38,297 nucleotides of DNA, taken from positions 1,984,980-2,023,276 of the forward strand of contig KQ481938.1 of assembly GCA_001430745.1 (NCBI GenBank), in the 5' to 3' direction. Source of the DNA: Auxenochlorella pyrenoidosa. Lineage: Eukaryota; Chlorophyta; Trebouxiophyceae; Chlorellales; Chlorellaceae. This document shows, one piece after another, positions 1 to 9,366 of this stretch; position 1 is the stretch's first letter, and each line of letters starts with the position of its first letter. The notes beneath the pieces are model-generated. The model saw nothing but the letters and a program-made list of their open reading frames with translations, searched no databases and was not told the DNA's origin. Position numbers and translations under genes: made by a program.

Positions 1-74
1 AGGTCGAGCTGCTGTGTGACAGCGCGGTGGGACAGAATGTGTCTCAGGGGACAGGGGGCGCCCCTCGCTCTCGC

Positions 75-2134
75 CTGCAGGTAGTCGCGGTAGCTCATCT
101 CCACAACCTCCTGCTCGCTGGTTGCCTCGATCTTCCTGCAGGGCGCGGCGGGCAGGCAGGCAAGGGTGCATCAGGCGCAGAGCGCCAGGGCAGGCGCTCT
201 GCTAGTTCTGTATGCAGCTGCACAGCCAGGCTGCGCCGCGGGCTTGGCGGGACCTGTCCATTGCCCAGGCCCTGAACCCTTAAGACCCTGGACCCCCTGC
301 TCCCCGTGTCCCATCCCCGTGAAGAGGCCAAAGCCTGCCCACCGGAACAAAAAGGACAGGTACTCCCAGTACAGGCGCAGGGGGTTGTGCTGCGCAGCCG
401 CGGGAACAGCCGCGCCGCCTGGAGCCGCTGCCACCGCGTTGCCGGCATGCGCCGACTCGGGCAGCGAGTGGTGCGCGTTGCCCGACAGCACAACCTGCGC
501 AGCCAGGGGCGGCGCTAGTGGGCGCGCAGGCACTGCGCCGGCTGTGGCACAGCCCCGGCTGAGCCGCGAGCAGGCTGGTGTGTGCCCCCGCATATCCGCC
601 GGGCGGCCAGCCAGGCCAGGCAGCGCCCAGCCTGCTGCCCCAGTCCGCCCAGCATGCCGCCCTTGCCTGCACCCCGCGGCGGAAGCAGTCGGTGAGGAAC
701 TCCTGGTGCCGCTTGGACAGGGTGGGGTAGCCGCGCTTGTTGGTCATGAAGATGGCGGTGGGCACCAGCACGGCCCTGGGGGGCAGGTGCGGCAGGTGCG
801 GCCGGGCCGGTTCAGGACCCAGCAGTGCCAACCCAACCAGGTCAGCGAGACGGCGTGTGCGCCGCCAGGGCTGCCGGAAGGGGCGCGTGCAGCGGTGCAC
901 GGAAGGCTCGATGCAGCGGTGCGCAGCATGTGGACGCGAGCGGCTCTGCAGCCCCTGTCGGCAAGCGCTGCAATGTGGCACGAACACGGCGGCGCTGCCT
1001 GCGCGCTGCCCCCCCCACCCAAGTACAGGAGGCAGCTCCCCAAGCTGCAGCTGCCAGCTGCCATGGCCATCCCAGCCCATGCCCGCTGCGCCCCCCAGCC
1101 CAGCCCACTTGAGCGGCTCGCCCCGCCAGCGCTGCAGGTCCTCTGTCGACGGCAGGTCGGCCCCCAGCTCCAGCACCACGCCCAGACGACTGTTGTGGTG
1201 GCACAGGAAGCGCAGCTGGCTCCACCACTCCCAGGGGTCGGCTGCCAGCCGCGCCCGCTCGCCCAGCGGTGCAGCGCTCCCGGCGCCGCCCGCCGCTGCC
1301 GAGGGGTCGGTGCTGTCAGTGCTGCTGCTGGCACTGGCGGGGATGCGCAGCCAGAGGGCCATGGAGGTGAGGCCTCCCAGCACCTGGGGCAAGGGGCCAG
1401 GCAGCGGCAGCAATGCGGGCCAGGTCATCCCCCGGAAGAACAAACGCTCAGCCAACCGCTGCCAGCAGCTGTGCATCTGCCGGAGAACAGCCACGCTGCG
1501 GGGCGGGCAGGAGAAGGGCCCATTCCCAATCTGCCACAGCCAGGCACCCACCTGATTAAGGATACGGGCATAGTTTGCGCCGCTGAGCGGCTGCTGCGGT
1601 GGCGGCAGCACCACTGCCTGCAGCGACAGGTGCGCCGCCCATGCCAGCTCCTGCTGCAGCGCGGCCACGGAATCGCGTGCCAGCGCGGGGCTCGGCGAGT
1701 CGCAGTCGATCCAGGGGCTGACCTTGCCCACCACCTGGCCGGCCCACTGCGACGAGCTGAGCAGCAGGTCGGAGCGGGTGAAGGGCGGCTGGAAGGTGCC
1801 CTGCGGCAGCGCGGTAGGCGCGGGCCGCCGGTACCGGGGGTGCACCAACGGCGCCATCACAAAGTCAAAGCCGCACAGGAGGGCATTCTGCACGTGGAAG
1901 GGCAGATGCGATGAGGCTTGCAGTTGAAGGGCGGCAGCGGCACTGGCGGCGGTGATGGCTGGCGGTGGAGCATGCATGGTGGACGCAGGAGGCCAGCCAC
2001 CGGCGCATCGTGAACGGCGCCGCGCAGGGGTTCCGTCAGCCCACCTCCAGCGTCTCCACGATGTCGCAGGCAAAGGGGACGTCCAGCCCTGCATACTTGG
2101 CATCTCCGCAGTCTGTGCGCTTGCCGAGCGGCAT
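75..2134 (-). CDS. PRMT5: PRMT5, protein arginine N-methyltransferase 5, N-terminal part (partial)
   Basis: Type II arginine methyltransferase, known to dimethylate histone and spliceosomal arginines symmetrically. Exons read on the minus strand: 2134-2045, 1887-1552, 1383-1109, 775-667, 494-343, 135-75, giving 341 codons. The product starts MPLGKRTDCGDA, close to plant PRMT5. It then carries the N-terminal TIM-barrel signatures GFDFVMAPLVHPRY, TRSDLLLS, QWAGQVVGKVSPWID, TAIFMTNKRGYPTLSKRHQ and EQEVVEMSYRDYLQ, in the order of the family. The Rossmann methyltransferase core and beta-barrel would lie beyond base 1, so catalytic residues cannot be checked. Two introns use GC donors (666 and 74). 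Each is required to keep the family alignment, for example RRGVQ joined to VVLSGN. The start is the ATG whose product matches plant PRMT5. It is transcribed divergently from the MYB gene. Confidence 0.94.
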
Positions 2135-3355
2135 GGTGACGATCGACGAGCGGCTTGGGGTGCTGCAGCCGAGAAGAAGGAAGTGCACGAGCGGCGCCAG
2201 GCTGGCGCCGCCTCAGGGCGGGGAGGCCTGGCCGTTTCTTTCCCGCCACTGCCAGTCGTTTGATCTAAGCCTGTGTTACTGAGTCAGAATTTACGATCAA
2301 GATCACGTAAACTCACGGATTTGAACTGGATGCTCTGCTGAACCTTCCCGCTTCGCTTCGAAGTGTTCCCATCCTGCTGGCATCTGGCGCTGGCTGTGTG
2401 TTCGCCTCTGGTCCCACCCCCTGCCATGACCGCACACGCCTTGGCATGGATTATACTGCAAAGCAGACGCCCAGCATAATTTCAAAATCAATCTTGAATC
2501 GTCAAGGACACTGCAGGATGCCCTGTCAGCCCATAGTGCTGGATCACGCTAAAGGGCAAAGGCCCCCCCAGGAACAACTTTTCCATCAGCGGATGGGTGC
2601 TGTACCTTGGCATGAAGCCCTCAGACTGAAGCGCGCATTAGATTTTGCTCCATAATCAGCTGCATGTACATGTACACACTGGGGAACTTGGCCTGCACAA
2701 CATTGCTGCCACGCACGGCAGTCGTGCCCAGCGCAGGCGACGCGGCAAGTGGACCAACTTGCCACACCGGTGCCCACGGCAATCCCAAACCTCTTCTGCC
2801 GGCTGAAATCTGCATTTTCAATTCAGAAAACCGAGCCAAAGCCCTCAACAGACCCGGCCAGTCAGTGCCTCGCCAAGTTCTTCCTGTCCCGGCAGTTTGC
2901 GGCAGCCTGCGCTCTAGAGCCTGTTCATTGCAACTGTAGGAAGGGAAGCGGGAGCTGCAGGTCCCGCTCCGGAAACACAGCAGACAGCAGGAGCCGGTCC
3001 AAGCCCTCGCCTGTCAGGTGCGTGGCGATGTCGATCCGGCGGGTGCCCCTGACCACTCGGCAGGCAGCTAGGGCCCAAAAATAGAGCGCAGATGGGCCCA
3101 GGGCCGCGCCTGTCACTAGGCGGTGCGCCGCAGGCGGCAGCAGCCGACCGGTCACGACCAGCCCTTCCGCCCTCCTGCGCCCTCTGTTCCCTGAGCTGAA
3201 ATTCGACCGGCGCCGCTGCTGCAGGTGTGAAGTGCAGCTGGTCAGCAGGCTGCTTGGGGGCAGCGCGACCCGCAGTCTGCAGTCCTGCCCCTTTGCAGCG
3301 ATACGACCAGTCGGGGGCAGCACCGGCGTCAGCACTTGCAGCACTTTTGGCAGCT
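2135..3355. other. Divergent intergenic region between PRMT5 and MYB
   Basis: This 1.2-kb stretch separates two divergent start codons and should hold both promoters and 5' UTRs. I see no tRNA, rRNA or recognisable protein domain. Minus-strand reading frames at 3344-2925 (no ATG), 2814-2621 (ATG at 2814) and about 2626-2488 look somewhat protein-like. They do not join into a model I can defend and I do not recognise them; see the findings. The base composition in 2260-2850 is visibly more AT-rich than the flanking genes. Confidence 0.6.
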
Positions 3356-6300
3356 ATGCGGCATCGCGGTGTTGCTCTGCGCTACAGCTCTGCAGACCTA
3401 ACATCCGATGATGAGGACCCAGAACTCGAGGAGGAGGACGAGGATGATGAAGATGAAGATGAGCCCATCAGCAGCAACGCCCGCTCGCGGCGTGGCGGCG
3501 GGCGCAGGCGCAACCGCAGCGGGCGCGGCTCCAAATCCTCCTGGCTCCCGCACGAAGACGAGCTGCTTGTCAAGTACGAAGGGGTGATCGATAAGAGAGA
3601 TGCGTTGGGTGCTGCAGTTGCCAGAATTACCATCGCTGCTGCCTGTGGCTGGTCAACCTCCCAACCGACCCCAACAATCAGGCGTCAGCCAGCTGCCACT
3701 CTCTGGAACAGCCCACCTCTTTCTGACCTTACCTCCCCCTCACTGACCTTACATCCCCCTCCTCTCACCACCCCTCAACAATCAAAATTTTCTGCAGGCT
3801 GGTGGCCGAGCATGGGCAGAGCAACTGGAGCCTGATAGCCAAGCACTTCTCCGGCCGCATCGGCAAGCAGTGCCGCGAGCGGTGGCACAACCAGCTGCGC
3901 CCCGACATCAAGCGCGACGCCTGGGACGCCACCGAGGAGCGCATGCTGATCGATGCGCACCGACGCATCGGTAACAAGTGGGCCGACATCGCCAAGCTCA
4001 TCCCAGGGCGCACTGAGAACGCTGTCAAGAACCACTGGAACGCCACGCTGCGGCGCAAGGACTGCGGGCGCGGCGGCGGGCCCGACGGCCGCGGCAACAC
4101 GCTGCTCAAGGAGTACATGAAAAACGTTGGCGTGGGCAGCGGCGCCGCGCAGCAGACGTCGCCAGCGGCAGTCCGCCGCCAGTCCTCCAAGCGGCGGGCC
4201 TCTGCAGCGGCGCTGCTGGCGCGCGGCATCAGCGACGGCGAGGGGGACGGGCTGGAGGGTGGGAGTGGTGGTGCCTGGAGCCGCCCCATCCAGGAACGGC
4301 AGCGGCCGCGAGCCATGGCGCAGTATACAGCAGCTGGAAGCACGCCGCTGTATGCGCTGCCAGGCAGCGGCTTCAGCGACCGCTCCCCAGCTCATCACGC
4401 TCCCGACACCCAGCAGCAGCTGCTGTACCTGCCGGCTCTGGGCCAGCAGACGGTGCTGCCCATCATGCGCGGCCACACCCCGCTGACGGGCAGCGCCAGC
4501 GTGGCAACTTACAGTGGCAGCACAGAGCAGCGCCGCACCGCAGCTGCCACCCACTTGCTGTTCAGCCCCATCAGCAGCGCCGGACAGGTGGGGCTGGAGA
4601 GGGCGAGCTGCGAGCAGGGTGTCACTGCCGGCCTTGGGAGCAAGCATGCCGCCCTGTTGCAGCCTTGACCTGACCTGCTGTGCCCCTCGCCCTGGCCTGT
4701 GCATTTTTTTGGCACACCGCAGGCGCTGCCGGCTGCGCAGGACAGCAGGGGCATGGGCCAGGAGTTTGACCTGGTGCTGCAGCGCCAGCGGGCGCGCCGG
4801 CCCAGCGGCGGCGTGTTTGGCACTGCCTCCGCGGTGGCAGCCGCCCAGGTGGCAGCCGCCAGCGGAGTGGATGCCGAGGCTGCCATCAAGCGGGAGCCGC
4901 CGTCCACCCCGGAGCTGGACACCATCATGGATTGGCTGACCTCGGTCAACGGCGCCGCAGCCGTGCCCTCGCCCTCCACCGCCGCCATCAAGCATCTGGT
5001 GGGTGTTTGGGACGCCATGGTGACAGGTGCAAGCCGGGCGGTGCAGGGCAGCGCCTTGCCTGCCTCCACGCAGCCTGGGTGCACAGTCGCCCCGCCCACC
5101 ATTTCCACTGGCAGACTTGCTTCCTGTCACCAGCAGCCCTCGGCACGTCGTGCTGATCGCCTGCAAGGCGTCTAACACACACACCTGGCTCTTCCACTTT
5201 GCAGCTGTTGCCCATCCCAGGGCCAGCCCAGGCGGGAGCAGGTGCATGCAACGCCACGCCCGGGCTGGCTGCACGCTCTGGTACAGCAGGGTGCAGCTCT
5301 CTGGGAACAGAGCCTTCCCTCAGGGACGCCTTCAGAACCCCAGACATGCCAATGCTGGGCCTCGCACTCTTCTCGCCTCACACCCAGGTCAGCTGTGGGC
5401 TGTGTCTGGCGGCCAGCTATTGCAGTACCGCTGCATGGTCACAGTACTCACAGAAATCGCCCCCGACGCGCTCCCATCATTGGCATGTGTCACCCCACAT
5501 CCTTTGCTTGCATCTCACCCTTCAGCCTTCCTGCACCGTGCCCACGCATTGCAGTCGCAGTTGGACTTTGGAAGCCTGGGAGGCGACCTGCTCCTGGAGG
5601 TCGGCAACGACCCGCTGGGCCTGCTGTCCCCGCTGCAGCCGCGCCAGCAGGCATCGCAGTTTGCCCACCGGCCCAGCAGCGGCGTCAGCAGTGTCAAGCC
5701 TGCAGCGCAGCCAGGCAGCAGCACGGCGGCAGGGGCGGCTGCTGTGCCTGCCCGCCTCGCCTCCGCAGCGCACTCAAGCCAGGCCCATACAGTCAGCAGC
5801 ATGCAGCGCCACATTGATGCGGGGGAGATCTCCTTCCTGCGCTCACCCCGCAGCGTGCCTGCACTCTTCAAATCGCCCGAGGAGCAGCATGCCGTTGGTA
5901 TGCAGCAACGGCAGCAGCAGCAGCGGCAGTGGCGGCAGCAGCAGCAACACCAACACCAACAGCGGCAGCAGTACCAGCCGCGGCGGCCTTCTTTGTTCTC
6001 ACCGGGGTCTGCCTTCAGCCCGGCCTACCAGACGCCACTGGCTGACCTGGCTGCACACAGCATGGCAGTGAGCACGGCCCCGGCCCCGCAGCAGGCGCCT
6101 GAGGTTCAGGGGCGCAACCTCGTGTTGGTGGACACTGCTGAGCTGGCCAGCGCTGACAGCTATGTGCAGCAGGTGCGCCTCGTGTGCATGCATTGCGGCT
6201 CTCGCCACATGCGTCCTGCTGCCGGGCACCGTGTATCCACGCACCAGCACTGCTCATGCATGCCAGAGCGTGCCGTGGCGCCCATCCATTGATTGACAGG

Positions 6301-6656
6301 CCCACCGTGCTCTGCTGCTCCCTGCGCCCCTGCAGCTGCTCACCACTGGCATGGAAGTGGCCACCTTCACGGGCAGTGTCCCCGGCCTGGCAGTGGAGCG
6401 CGCTGTGCCCGCTGTGCGCGAGGCGGCGGCAGCCCTACGCCAGAGGCTGCTGGAGGTGGTTGCGGAGCTGTGCGCCTCCATCCGGACGCAGCCAGGGCGG
6501 GAGGGGCTGGGCGACATGCTGGTGGCGCTGCGCCTCGGCCCGCTGCGGGCGGGCGAGGCCGGCCTGGTGGCGGCGGTGGCAGCCCCCCAGTGGGAGCTGG
6601 CGGCGGGTGCAGCCCAGCAGGCCGTGCTGCACCTGCGCAGCATTGAGCTGCAGTGA
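3356..6656 (+). CDS. R2R3-MYB transcription factor with acidic N-terminus and Gln-rich C-terminal region
   Basis: Nuclear DNA-binding regulator. Exons 3356-3573, 3798-4587, 4723-4998, 5205-5387, 5555-6172, 6336-6656 encode 801 residues with consistent phases. Residues about 16-37 are almost all Asp/Glu, followed by an Arg/Gly-rich basic stretch. R2 (about 60-112) and R3 (about 113-163) each carry three regularly spaced Trp. The runs [19 protein letters not shown] and [19 protein letters not shown] put it nearest the plant MYB64/98/119 type; this comparison is from memory. Intron 1 splits R2 within LLVK/LVAEHG. The remaining 640 residues are low-complexity with a Gln run around residues 604-628. 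A moderately conserved-looking tail ends in LRSIELQ. The start at 3356 is the first in-frame ATG. The target genes and role are unknown. Confidence 0.9.
5895..5973 (+). repeat. CAG-rich segment coding for a poly-Gln tract
   Basis: Imperfect CAG/CGG triplets in MYB exon 5 encode a tract of mostly Gln interrupted by Arg, His and Trp. Such tracts are common in activation regions of transcription factors. Its length may vary between strains. Confidence 0.8.
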
Positions 6657-7499
6657 GGTCTGTACACCCCCACAGCGCAACCTGCAGCGCCGCGGCTGCT
6701 AACAGCAAGCAGCAGGCAAGGCCTACTGACAGGCCACTCTCCTCTGCAGCCGTTGTCTCTCCCTGGCCTGTACGTTTGCAGTATCAATTTACATTTGCCG
6801 AGCAGTGCAGGGTCATCTGTTGATACACCGGATCCGGTTGACAGTGCAAGCCCAGGGATGACAGGCCCCGGGGCGTAGTATGTGTGGGTGCCTTGGGCAC
6901 GCATGAGCACATGGCTGCTAAAAACTGCAGGAATCTAGGGGAAAGGCTACATGGAGTCTACAGGGTACACGGGGTCAATGCTGCAAGGCGAGAAAGATGC
7001 AGCCCAATGTGCATGGGTACAGCCGCGCAGGAAGTGGCGGCGGCAAGCTGGCACAGACACAGACATAAAAAGAAGGGAACGAGGGGCCGAGAGGAAAGCT
7101 TGCAGGCGAGTCGGGATGGGGATGGGGAGCAGGGGTATTGGCGCATCACGCGGATGGCGATGGCAAGGGCTGGGACAGATTGATGTGAAATCAGTGTGGA
7201 AGACGAGTGCGTCCAGAGGATATGGAGGGGGAAGAGGCGCAAGTCTGCCCACTGGTGGCGGCGTACATGGACAATGCCGGGGGTGCATTCAGGCAATCAC
7301 AGGGGCAGGGCGCGCGGCAGCTAATCTACATGCAAATGGGATGGCGTACGACAGATGGCTGGCGATGCTTGGCATGGCTGCAGAGCTGCTGCTGGTCAAG
7401 ACCGCAGTCAGGTGCAGGCTTGTGGCAAGGTGGGCGGGCGGCAACGCCCGGCGCGTTCGCGGCCCCTGTTGGGGCTGATGGAGCGCCTGCCGTGCAAGC
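6657..7499. other. Convergent 3' region between MYB and the RbcX-like gene
   Basis: The two flanking genes end towards each other, so this stretch should hold both 3' UTRs. A minus-strand TGTAA, the usual chlorophyte poly(A) signal, lies at 6793-6789. It would give the RbcX-like gene a 3' UTR of about 700 bases overlapping the MYB 3' region. I found no plus-strand TGTAA soon after the MYB stop. Reading frames here look non-coding. Confidence 0.5.
6789..6793 (-). terminator. Possible TGTAA poly(A) signal for the RbcX-like gene
   Basis: TTACA on the plus strand reads TGTAA on the minus strand. It is about 710 bases past the stop codon at 7500, long but within the range of algal 3' UTRs. A five-base match alone is weak. 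Confidence 0.3.
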
Positions 7500-9044
7500 T
7501 CAGCGCCGCCGGTAGTAGCCCCGGCGCTCCTTGTAGTCGCTGCCCTCGGCAGCCGCCGTGGAGGTGCCGCTGACGTATGTGGACGTCATGAGGTGCTGCC
7601 GCAGCACCTCGGTCGTCTGCACCTCGACGTACCTGCAGGGGGCAGGGTGGGGGCCATGCAAATGCGGTGCAAGGTCAGCAAGGGTGCAAGGGCGCGACGC
7701 TGCTTGCTGCTGGCCCGGAGGCAGGCGTGTGACAAAGACTGGGCACCTGCTCAAGCGGCGAGCCTGCCAGTTTCAGAGCTCACAGCAGTGCTCAAGAGGT
7801 GCCATGCGCGCATTTCAGTCCGCCTGCTCGCCGCTGCCTGCCCTGCCCTACACCGCCCCGCTCACTTGGGGAACTTGAGCATGGTGGAGGCCATCTCGGA
7901 GCGGATCTGCACGATGCGGTGCGCCAGGTTGGCGGGGTCGATGGTGTGGGTGGTGGCGGTGGAGGCGTCCAGCACGGTGGTGGCCTTCTGGCGCAGCAGG
8001 CCCAGCAGGAACTGCGGGCCGGACGAGCGGCGGGGTGGGGAGGGGGGTGGGGCTGGGGCTGGAGCTGAGCGGGGGAGGGGCGGCAACGATGCAGCAAGGC
8101 GGAGCGAGCGGTGGCGGCGCACGTGCGAGAGTGCCGGAGGCGTGCTCTGCCCTGCACCTGCACCGTGTGTGGGAGAGGCCCGCCCGCCGCCCCCGCACCT
8201 TGTTGCTCCCCGAGGGCGGGTGCTCGCTGCAGTAGTTTGTCAGCCACTGAGCTTTGAATACATCCAGCTCCTGCAGGGAGGGCAGCGACCGGGCGGGCGT
8301 GCTGTGTGGAGCTTGCATGCACGAGGTGTGATGTGCACAACCCCTGGAGTGCCGCCTAGTATCAGCATGATGCAGACAGCAGGCCTGCCGGGTCGACTAC
8401 AGCCCACGCCAGTCGCCCAGCCTCAGCCAGCACACAGACCCGGCACTGGAGGGGCGCAGGCGAGGTGCCGCACCTGGAGCTGCAGCAGCAGGCGCTGCGT
8501 GGCCTTGGCAGTGAGCACTTTGAGCACCAGGGCCGCAGTCTCCTGGTCAAACTGGCTGTTCTCCCAGTCCTCGTCGTTGTGCTCATCATAGTTGCTGCGG
8601 TCAGCCCTGCAGGGAGGGCACAGGGAGAGCGGCGGCGACGCGTTGGAGGCGTGCAAGTTTGAGCCTGCTGCCTTGCCAAACAAGCCAGCATGCCTCTCGA
8701 GGCTGACCCAGCCTGGCCGACACACACTGACAATGGCCAGCAACTGCTGGCAACACCCGCCACAGCCAGCGTTTTGACCGCACAGGCGGCGGCGGCAGCA
8801 GCAGCTAGGGCACCTCTGGGCAGCTGGAGCACTCCCGCTCGCTTCACGACCTGTACACTACCCTCGAGCGCCTTTGCACGCACCACTTGTTCAGCTCGTT
8901 GGCCTGCACACACAGGGCGCGCCGCCCTGACCGTGGCGCGGCGGCTCGCAGGCTGGCACGCAGCCCCTGCAGTCGAGAGCCGCTACTGATCAGTCTGGTG
9001 CGAGGGTGGGCAGTCAGGCCTACACAGGCCACAGTCGAGTGCAT
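7500..9044 (-). CDS. Plastid-targeted small helical protein, RbcX-like (possible Rubisco assembly chaperone)
   Basis: Exons 9044-8884, 8606-8474, 8270-8199, 8011-7866, 7632-7500 encode 214 residues, all phases agreeing. Residues 1-50 are rich in Ser, Arg and Ala with almost no acidic residues, ending near CVQA, which is typical of a chloroplast transit peptide. The mature part aligns by eye with cyanobacterial RbcX. ETAALVLKVLTAKATQRLLLQL matches the first helices, QWLTNYCSEHP matches the WL-F-HP stretch, and NLAHRIVQIRSEMAS matches the LALRILTVRE helix. RbcX binds the C-terminus of the Rubisco large subunit during L8 assembly. Two oddities are visible: the groove tyrosines of classical RbcX are missing, and about 16 residues are inserted before the last conserved helix. 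It could therefore be a divergent paralogue with another client. The gene structure is firm; the identity is tentative. Confidence 0.6.
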
Positions 9045-9069
9045 GGTCTCCAAAACGCCGTCACCGTAA

Positions 9070-9077
9070 GCGGGAAA
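9070..9077. promoter_or_regulatory. E2F-like site
   Basis: GCGGGAAA reads TTTCCCGC on the other strand and fits the E2F consensus TTTSSCGC. It lies 26 bases upstream of the RbcX-like start and about 290 bases upstream of the SFI1-like start. E2F sites mark genes induced at S phase or division, which would suit a centrin scaffold. One octamer can occur by chance. Confidence 0.35.
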
Positions 9078-9231
9078 AATCGTGCGGATGGTTGTTCACG
9101 GCGCAAGGAGGTCAGAAGAGCATCGCGCAGCGCCCTGACGCTGGCTGACCTGCTGGGCGCGATGAGAAGTCTGCACATTCCGAGCACCGACGCATCAAAG
9201 CAGGCTGCCTCAAACACAACATTCAAAGGTC

Positions 9232-9255
9232 CCAATTGAACATCCAATTGAACAT
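9232..9255 (+). promoter_or_regulatory. Perfect tandem 12-base repeat containing two CCAAT boxes
   Basis: The unit CCAATTGAACAT occurs twice head to tail, 112 bases upstream of the SFI1-like start codon. Each copy carries a CCAAT pentamer, the NF-Y binding core. It may be a duplicated promoter element or a simple slippage duplication. Confidence 0.4.
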
Positions 9256-9366
9256 CCGGAACTCCTTGGGTCTCAGAAGGGCTCAAGCCGGCCACAGCAA
9301 CAAGTGAAGGCGCCCGCGCCCAGCAGCTTCAATCAGTCGCCCGCCGTTTGCGTGGCTCCACCGGCC

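Larger units (their letters stand above)
9045..9366. promoter_or_regulatory. Bidirectional promoter region, RbcX-like gene and SFI1-like gene
   Basis: Only 322 bases separate the two divergent start codons, so both promoters and 5' UTRs must lie here. No TATA box is obvious. The stretch contains an E2F-like octamer and a tandem CCAAT repeat, listed separately. Confidence 0.6.

Noticed and set aside
166..1914. Long plus-strand reading frame of 582 codons opposite PRMT5
   Set aside because: It is the antisense shadow of PRMT5 exons in GC-rich DNA. Its content is Cys/Pro/Arg-rich with no domain, while the minus strand gives clear PRMT5 sequence.
3775..5274. Minus-strand frame of 499 codons opposite the MYB gene
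   Set aside because: It runs through MYB exons and introns alike and has low-complexity composition; the plus strand carries the R2R3 domain with consistent splicing.
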